Source: Desulfobacterales bacterium (GTDB lineage: Bacteria > Desulfobacterota > Desulfobacteria > Desulfobacterales > Desulfobacteraceae). From it: a stretch of DNA of 18,441 bases. Positions 15,946 through 18,441 of this stretch are shown here, piece by piece. The position numbers and the translations under genes were made by a program. The notes beneath the pieces were generated by a model that worked only from the letters and a program-made list of their open reading frames with translations, had not been told where the DNA came from and searched no databases. The first letter of the stretch is position 1. Each line of letters begins with the position of its first letter. The stretch spans positions 1 through 18,441 of the forward strand of contig JAKSBB010000621.1 of assembly GCA_022361315.1 (NCBI GenBank), read 5' to 3'.

Positions 15946-15992
15946 ACTTTAAAAAAAGAAAATTTGCGTTGTCATTTTTCTTTTTTTAAAGT
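15946..15992. repeat. Perfect 17-bp A/T-rich inverted repeat upstream of the sigma-54 regulator gene
   Basis: ACTTTAAAAAAAGAAAA (15946-15962) is the exact reverse complement of 15976-15992, around a 13-base loop. It is 25 bp after one gene and 53 bp before the regulator start. An intrinsic terminator normally has a GC stem and a downstream T-run; here the T-run is inside the right arm. A near-copy of one arm recurs at 17715-17731, where it cannot form a hairpin, favouring a protein-binding role. Confidence 0.7.
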
Positions 15993-16045
15993 AAAAGAAA
16001 AGAAAAATTTTCCCAGATTTAAATCCCCAAAAAAAGCAAAGGCCA

Positions 16046-17662
16046 ATGACCACCCCACTTGATCAATTTGCCCTCCCGGAAGCCCTTGATATTCAAGGCA
16101 GTCGTCTGCTGGAAACCTTCAATCTCATGGATGAAGGGGTGATGATTATCAATGACCAGGGGCGCATCGTCTATTACAACCGGTTCCACGGGGTCATCGA
16201 CGGGCTTGAACCGGCCCAGGTCCTTGGCAAAAAGGTGACGGAGGTTTACCGTCTGCAAACCAGTGAAAGCCTTGTCCTCCAGTGTCTTGCCACCGGTCAG
16301 GCCTGCGTTGAAATTCCCATGTCCTACGAACCCCGGGCAGGAATGAAGGTCAACACCATGGTGAATGCCTATCCCATTATGGACAATGACAGGGTAACGG
16401 GATGCATCTCATTTCTCAAGGACCATAAAGTGCTTCGGGAAAAGAAGACCGTCCCTGCCCCGAACCTGAAAAAACCCTTCACCAAAAAGACCCGGTATAC
16501 CTTTACTGAAATCATGGGGGAATCCCGGGTGTTGGAACTGGTGTTGAATACCGCCAGAAAAGCCGCAGCCTCGCATTCTTCGGTCATGCTTTGCGGAGAA
16601 ACCGGTACGGGAAAAGAAATGTTTGCCCAGGCCATCCACAATGCCGGTCCCAGACGGGAGCACCCCTATGTGGCCATCAATTGCGCAGCCATTCCCGAAA
16701 CCCTGTTTGAAGGGCTGCTGTTCGGCACCCGGAAAGGCGCGTTTACAGGGGCCATGGATCAGAAGGGCCTGTTCGAGCAGGCCAACGGCGGTACCCTGTT
16801 TCTGGATGAAATAGACTCCATGCCCCTGGCCCTGCAGACCAAAATGCTCCGGGCCATTCAGGAGAAACGGATCCGCAGGGTGGGAGAGCTGGAGGAAATC
16901 CCCATTGATATCCGGATCATATCCTCAACCAGCACACCTCCCCAGGGCATTCTGGATGATACAAAGCGGTTCAGAAAAGACCTGTTTTACCGGCTGGCCG
17001 TTGTGCTGATCAAAATTCCGCCGTTGCGGGAGCGGGAGGATGACGTCAGCCTGCTTACCAAATATTTTATCGAGCGGTTCAACCGGAGAATGGACAAGTA
17101 TATCATATCCGTCTCCAGGGAAGTTTTGGCATTGTTCTACAACTACGACTGGCCCGGTAATGTCCGGGAACTGGGCCATGTCATTGAGGGTGCCATGAAC
17201 CATACGGAAAGGGAACGGGTGCTGGACATATCCCATGTGGCCCATTATTTCAAAACGGTTGCCCCCCTCTTTCTGGACTCCCAGAACCGGAGAATCACCC
17301 TGTATGATGCCCCTCCGGAAACGCCCAGAAAACCGGCACCACCAATCTTTCCCATCCAGGAGGAGCCTGTTCCCGAAGACGATGAAGGGGACAGAATCCG
17401 CAGGGTGCTAACCAAAACCCGGGGCAAACTCAAACCGGCGGCCGAGGAGCTGGGCATTTCACGTCAATTGCTCCACTACCGGATGAAAAAGCATCACATC
17501 AACCGCAAAGCCATTGCAGATCACCATGAATCCGAACAGATTCTCGATGCCCTGGCCGCCTGCGGTAACAATCTGACCCGGACCGCGAAGTACCTGGGAA
17601 TCTCCCTTCAACTGCTCAACTACCGGATGAAAAAATACGGAATCACCCCTGTTAAACTCTGA
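16046..17662 (+). CDS. PAS-domain sigma-54-dependent transcriptional activator with two tandem Fis-type HTH motifs
   Basis: 538 residues. Residues about 20-130 form a PAS-type sensor (NLMDEGVMIINDQGRIVYYN). The AAA+ domain has Walker A GETGTGKE at 184-191, the sigma-54 contact loop GAFTGA at 231-236, Walker B GGTLFLDEID, and DWPGNVRELGHVIEGAMNHT. The FGTRKGAFTGA context resembles the RocR-like group of PAS activators. The C-terminus carries two HTH units in series, GISRQLLHYRMKKHHI and GISLQLLNYRMKKYGI, clearly duplicated, where one is usual. The protein hydrolyses ATP to open sigma-54 polymerase complexes at promoters with distant upstream sites. It has no receiver domain, so it probably responds to a small molecule via PAS. 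It is followed by a sigma-54-like promoter and a corrinoid protein gene, its likely target. The start has AAAGG 5 bases upstream. Confidence 0.95.
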   Translation: MTTPLDQFALPEALDIQGSRLLETFNLMDEGVMIINDQGRIVYYNRFHGVIDGLEPAQVLGKKVTEVYRLQTSESLVLQCLATGQACVEIPMSYEPRAGMKVNTMVNAYPIMDNDRVTGCISFLKDHKVLREKKTVPAPNLKKPFTKKTRYTFTEIMGESRVLELVLNTARKAAASHSSVMLCGETGTGKEMFAQAIHNAGPRREHPYVAINCAAIPETLFEGLLFGTRKGAFTGAMDQKGLFEQANGGTLFLDEIDSMPLALQTKMLRAIQEKRIRRVGELEEIPIDIRIISSTSTPPQGILDDTKRFRKDLFYRLAVVLIKIPPLREREDDVSLLTKYFIERFNRRMDKYIISVSREVLALFYNYDWPGNVRELGHVIEGAMNHTERERVLDISHVAHYFKTVAPLFLDSQNRRITLYDAPPETPRKPAPPIFPIQEEPVPEDDEGDRIRRVLTKTRGKLKPAAEELGISRQLLHYRMKKHHINRKAIADHHESEQILDALAACGNNLTRTAKYLGISLQLLNYRMKKYGITPVKL

Positions 17663-17714
17663 TTCGGTCACAGGTCTCTCTCATTCCATTGCAATATTTC
17701 AAGAAAATAAAAAA

Positions 17715-17731
17715 ACTTCAAAAAAAGAAAA
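17715..17731. repeat. Near-copy of the 15946-15962 A-tract motif (candidate upstream activator site)
   Basis: ACTTCAAAAAAAGAAAA matches the arm at 15946-15962 at 16 of 17 positions. It lies about 93-109 bp upstream of the sigma-54-like promoter at 17824, a normal distance for an enhancer-type site. Low sequence complexity raises the chance of coincidence. Confidence 0.45.
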
Positions 17732-17734
17732 ATA

Positions 17735-17750
17735 AGTACCCCAGAGTACC
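17735..17750. repeat. AGTACC direct repeat, 10-bp period
   Basis: AGTACC occurs at 17735-17740 and 17745-17750, one helical turn apart, just downstream of the A-tract motif and about 75-90 bp upstream of the candidate promoter. Two close protein contacts on one DNA face are possible; a 6-bp repeat may be chance. Confidence 0.4.
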
Positions 17751-17823
17751 GGCCACTCACCAAACCGAAAAACCACCTATAAAATCAAGCTATTAAATTA
17801 AAATATACATCATTTACTCCTCC

Positions 17824-17839
17824 TGGCCCGAATCTTGAT
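17824..17839 (+). promoter_or_regulatory. Candidate sigma-54 promoter for the corrinoid protein gene
   Basis: TGGCCCGAATCTTGAT has the GG-N10-G spacing of -24/-12 promoters (consensus TGGCAC-N5-TTGC) with a C for A at the -24 side and GA instead of GC at -12. It lies 78 bp upstream of the gene start. A sigma-54 activator gene immediately upstream supports it. Confidence 0.45.
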
Positions 17840-17861
17840 AGATAACCAGGGAACGTTTTAC

Positions 17862-17875
17862 GGCACGTTGGTGCC
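17862..17875 (+). other. Leader hairpin in the corrinoid protein transcript
   Basis: GGCAC-gttg-GTGCC forms a 5-bp stem within the predicted 5' leader, followed by GCC-ttcg-GGC, a UUCG tetraloop that shares bases with the first stem. The pair could stabilise the message or be alternative folds. No cobalamin riboswitch core was recognised. Confidence 0.35.
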
Positions 17876-17917
17876 TTCGGGCTCCGGCGAACAATATATT
17901 AACAAAGGAGAGAGGTT

Positions 17918-18441
17918 ATGACTGATTTTAACGCGATGACTGAAGCCCTGGTGGCTTGCGACGCAGTTAAACTTACTGATTTGGTTAATTCCGCACTGGC
18001 AGCTGACGTACCTGCAGGCGACATCCTTAATAACGGCCTGATCGCCGGTATGGACATCGTTGGTGAAAAGATGGAATCCGGTGATATGTTTATTCCTGAA
18101 GTTCTCATGGCAGCACAGGCCATGGGTGCCTGCGTTGAAATCCTCAAGCCCCACCTGGGTGAAGACGGCGCCACCGCCGGTGCCTCCGTTGTCATCGGTA
18201 CCGTTAAAGGCGACCTGCACGACATCGGAAAGAACCTGGTGGCCATGATGATGGAAAGCGCCGGTCTCACCGTTCACAACCTCGGCGTTGACATTGCTCC
18301 GGAAAACTTTGTTGAAGAAATCAAAGCCAAAGGCGCCAAAGTGGTTTGCCTGTCCGCCCTGCTCACCACCACCATGCCCGCCATGAAACAGACCGTTGAC
18401 GCCATCGTTGAAGCCGGTCTCCGTGATGAGGTTAAAATCCT
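17918..18441 (+). CDS. Corrinoid (cobalamin-binding) protein of a methyltransferase system (partial, 3' end outside window)
   Basis: 174 codons are visible and the frame runs off the window. After AAAGGAG, the ATG opens a protein like the MtbC/MttC/MtmC corrinoid proteins: an N-terminal four-helix cap (ALVACDAVKLTDLVNSAL, NGLIAGMDIVGEKMESGDMF, IPEVLMAAQAM) and a Rossmann B12 domain with GTVKGDLHDIGKNLV, where H101 of the DxHxxG motif supplies the lower cobalt ligand, then VHNLGVDIAPE and SALLTTTMPAMK. About 210 residues are usual, so roughly 35 are missing. It carries a methyl group between a substrate methyltransferase (often MttB/MtgB-like, acting on methylamines or betaines) and a corrinoid:folate methyltransferase. 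Codon use is strongly biased to preferred codons compared with its neighbours, which suggests high expression. Substrate cannot be told from this protein alone. Confidence 0.95.
   Translation, partial: MTDFNAMTEALVACDAVKLTDLVNSALAADVPAGDILNNGLIAGMDIVGEKMESGDMFIPEVLMAAQAMGACVEILKPHLGEDGATAGASVVIGTVKGDLHDIGKNLVAMMMESAGLTVHNLGVDIAPENFVEEIKAKGAKVVCLSALLTTTMPAMKQTVDAIVEAGLRDEVKI

Noticed and set aside
15946..15992. Reading the 17-bp inverted repeat simply as a rho-independent terminator
   Set aside because: The stem has almost no GC, no T-run follows it, and an unpaired near-copy recurs at 17715-17731; it is kept as a repeat of open function.
17840..17917. Cobalamin riboswitch before the corrinoid gene
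   Set aside because: The leader is too short and lacks the conserved B12-box sequence; only small hairpins are present.

Overview
The window looks like a chromosomal segment of a Gram-negative, signalling-rich anaerobe, most likely a sulfate reducer of the Desulfobacterales. That is inference from protein style: a GC-rich genome with AT-rich intergenic regions, PAS proteins beginning MTDKPTYEELE, many hybrid kinases, and a sigma-54 regulator next to a methyltransferase-type corrinoid protein. No rRNA, tRNA, CRISPR array, transposase or phage gene was seen.

Layout. (1) Positions 1-5140, minus strand: two pairs of a periplasmic solute-binding protein with a membrane sensor. A PotD-like binding protein (726-1784) is followed 7 bp later by a dCACHE-type sensor that runs off the window (1-718). 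A family-3 binding protein (4319-5140) is followed 34 bp later by a hybrid histidine kinase (1939-4284). No permease or ATPase gene is present. (2) Positions 5391-7915, plus strand: a compact three-gene operon with a conserved protein of unknown function, a YbjT-like NAD(P)-binding/DUF2867 protein and a pyridoxamine-phosphate-oxidase-fold protein. (3) Positions 8120-9376, minus strand: glyA. (4) Positions 9738-11195, plus strand: a triple-PAS protein ending in a CxxC...CxxC module with no recognisable kinase or cyclase output. (5) Positions 11429-14797: a third family-3 binding protein, tail to tail with a large hybrid kinase (HisKA-HATPase-degenerate REC-REC-HPt). (6) Positions 14989-15921, plus strand: an unrecognised soluble protein. 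(7) Positions 16046-18441, plus strand: a PAS/AAA+ sigma-54 activator with two tandem Fis-type helix-turn-helix motifs, then a 255-bp control region with a sigma-54-like promoter, then a highly codon-biased corrinoid protein cut by the window end. The cognate methyltransferase is probably just downstream.

How the parts may work together. Regions 1 and 5 repeat one theme: binding proteins beside kinases without transport genes, which suggests ligand sensing rather than uptake. Region 7 looks like a regulator-controlled methylotrophic module. An A-tract 17-mer occurs as a perfect inverted repeat before the regulator gene and again, with one mismatch, about 95-110 bp upstream of the sigma-54-like promoter, which makes it a candidate activator site and autoregulation site. 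The kinase 12122-14797 has a promoter-like sequence with a perfect 14-bp tandem repeat abutting its -35 box. All promoter and operator calls are by eye.
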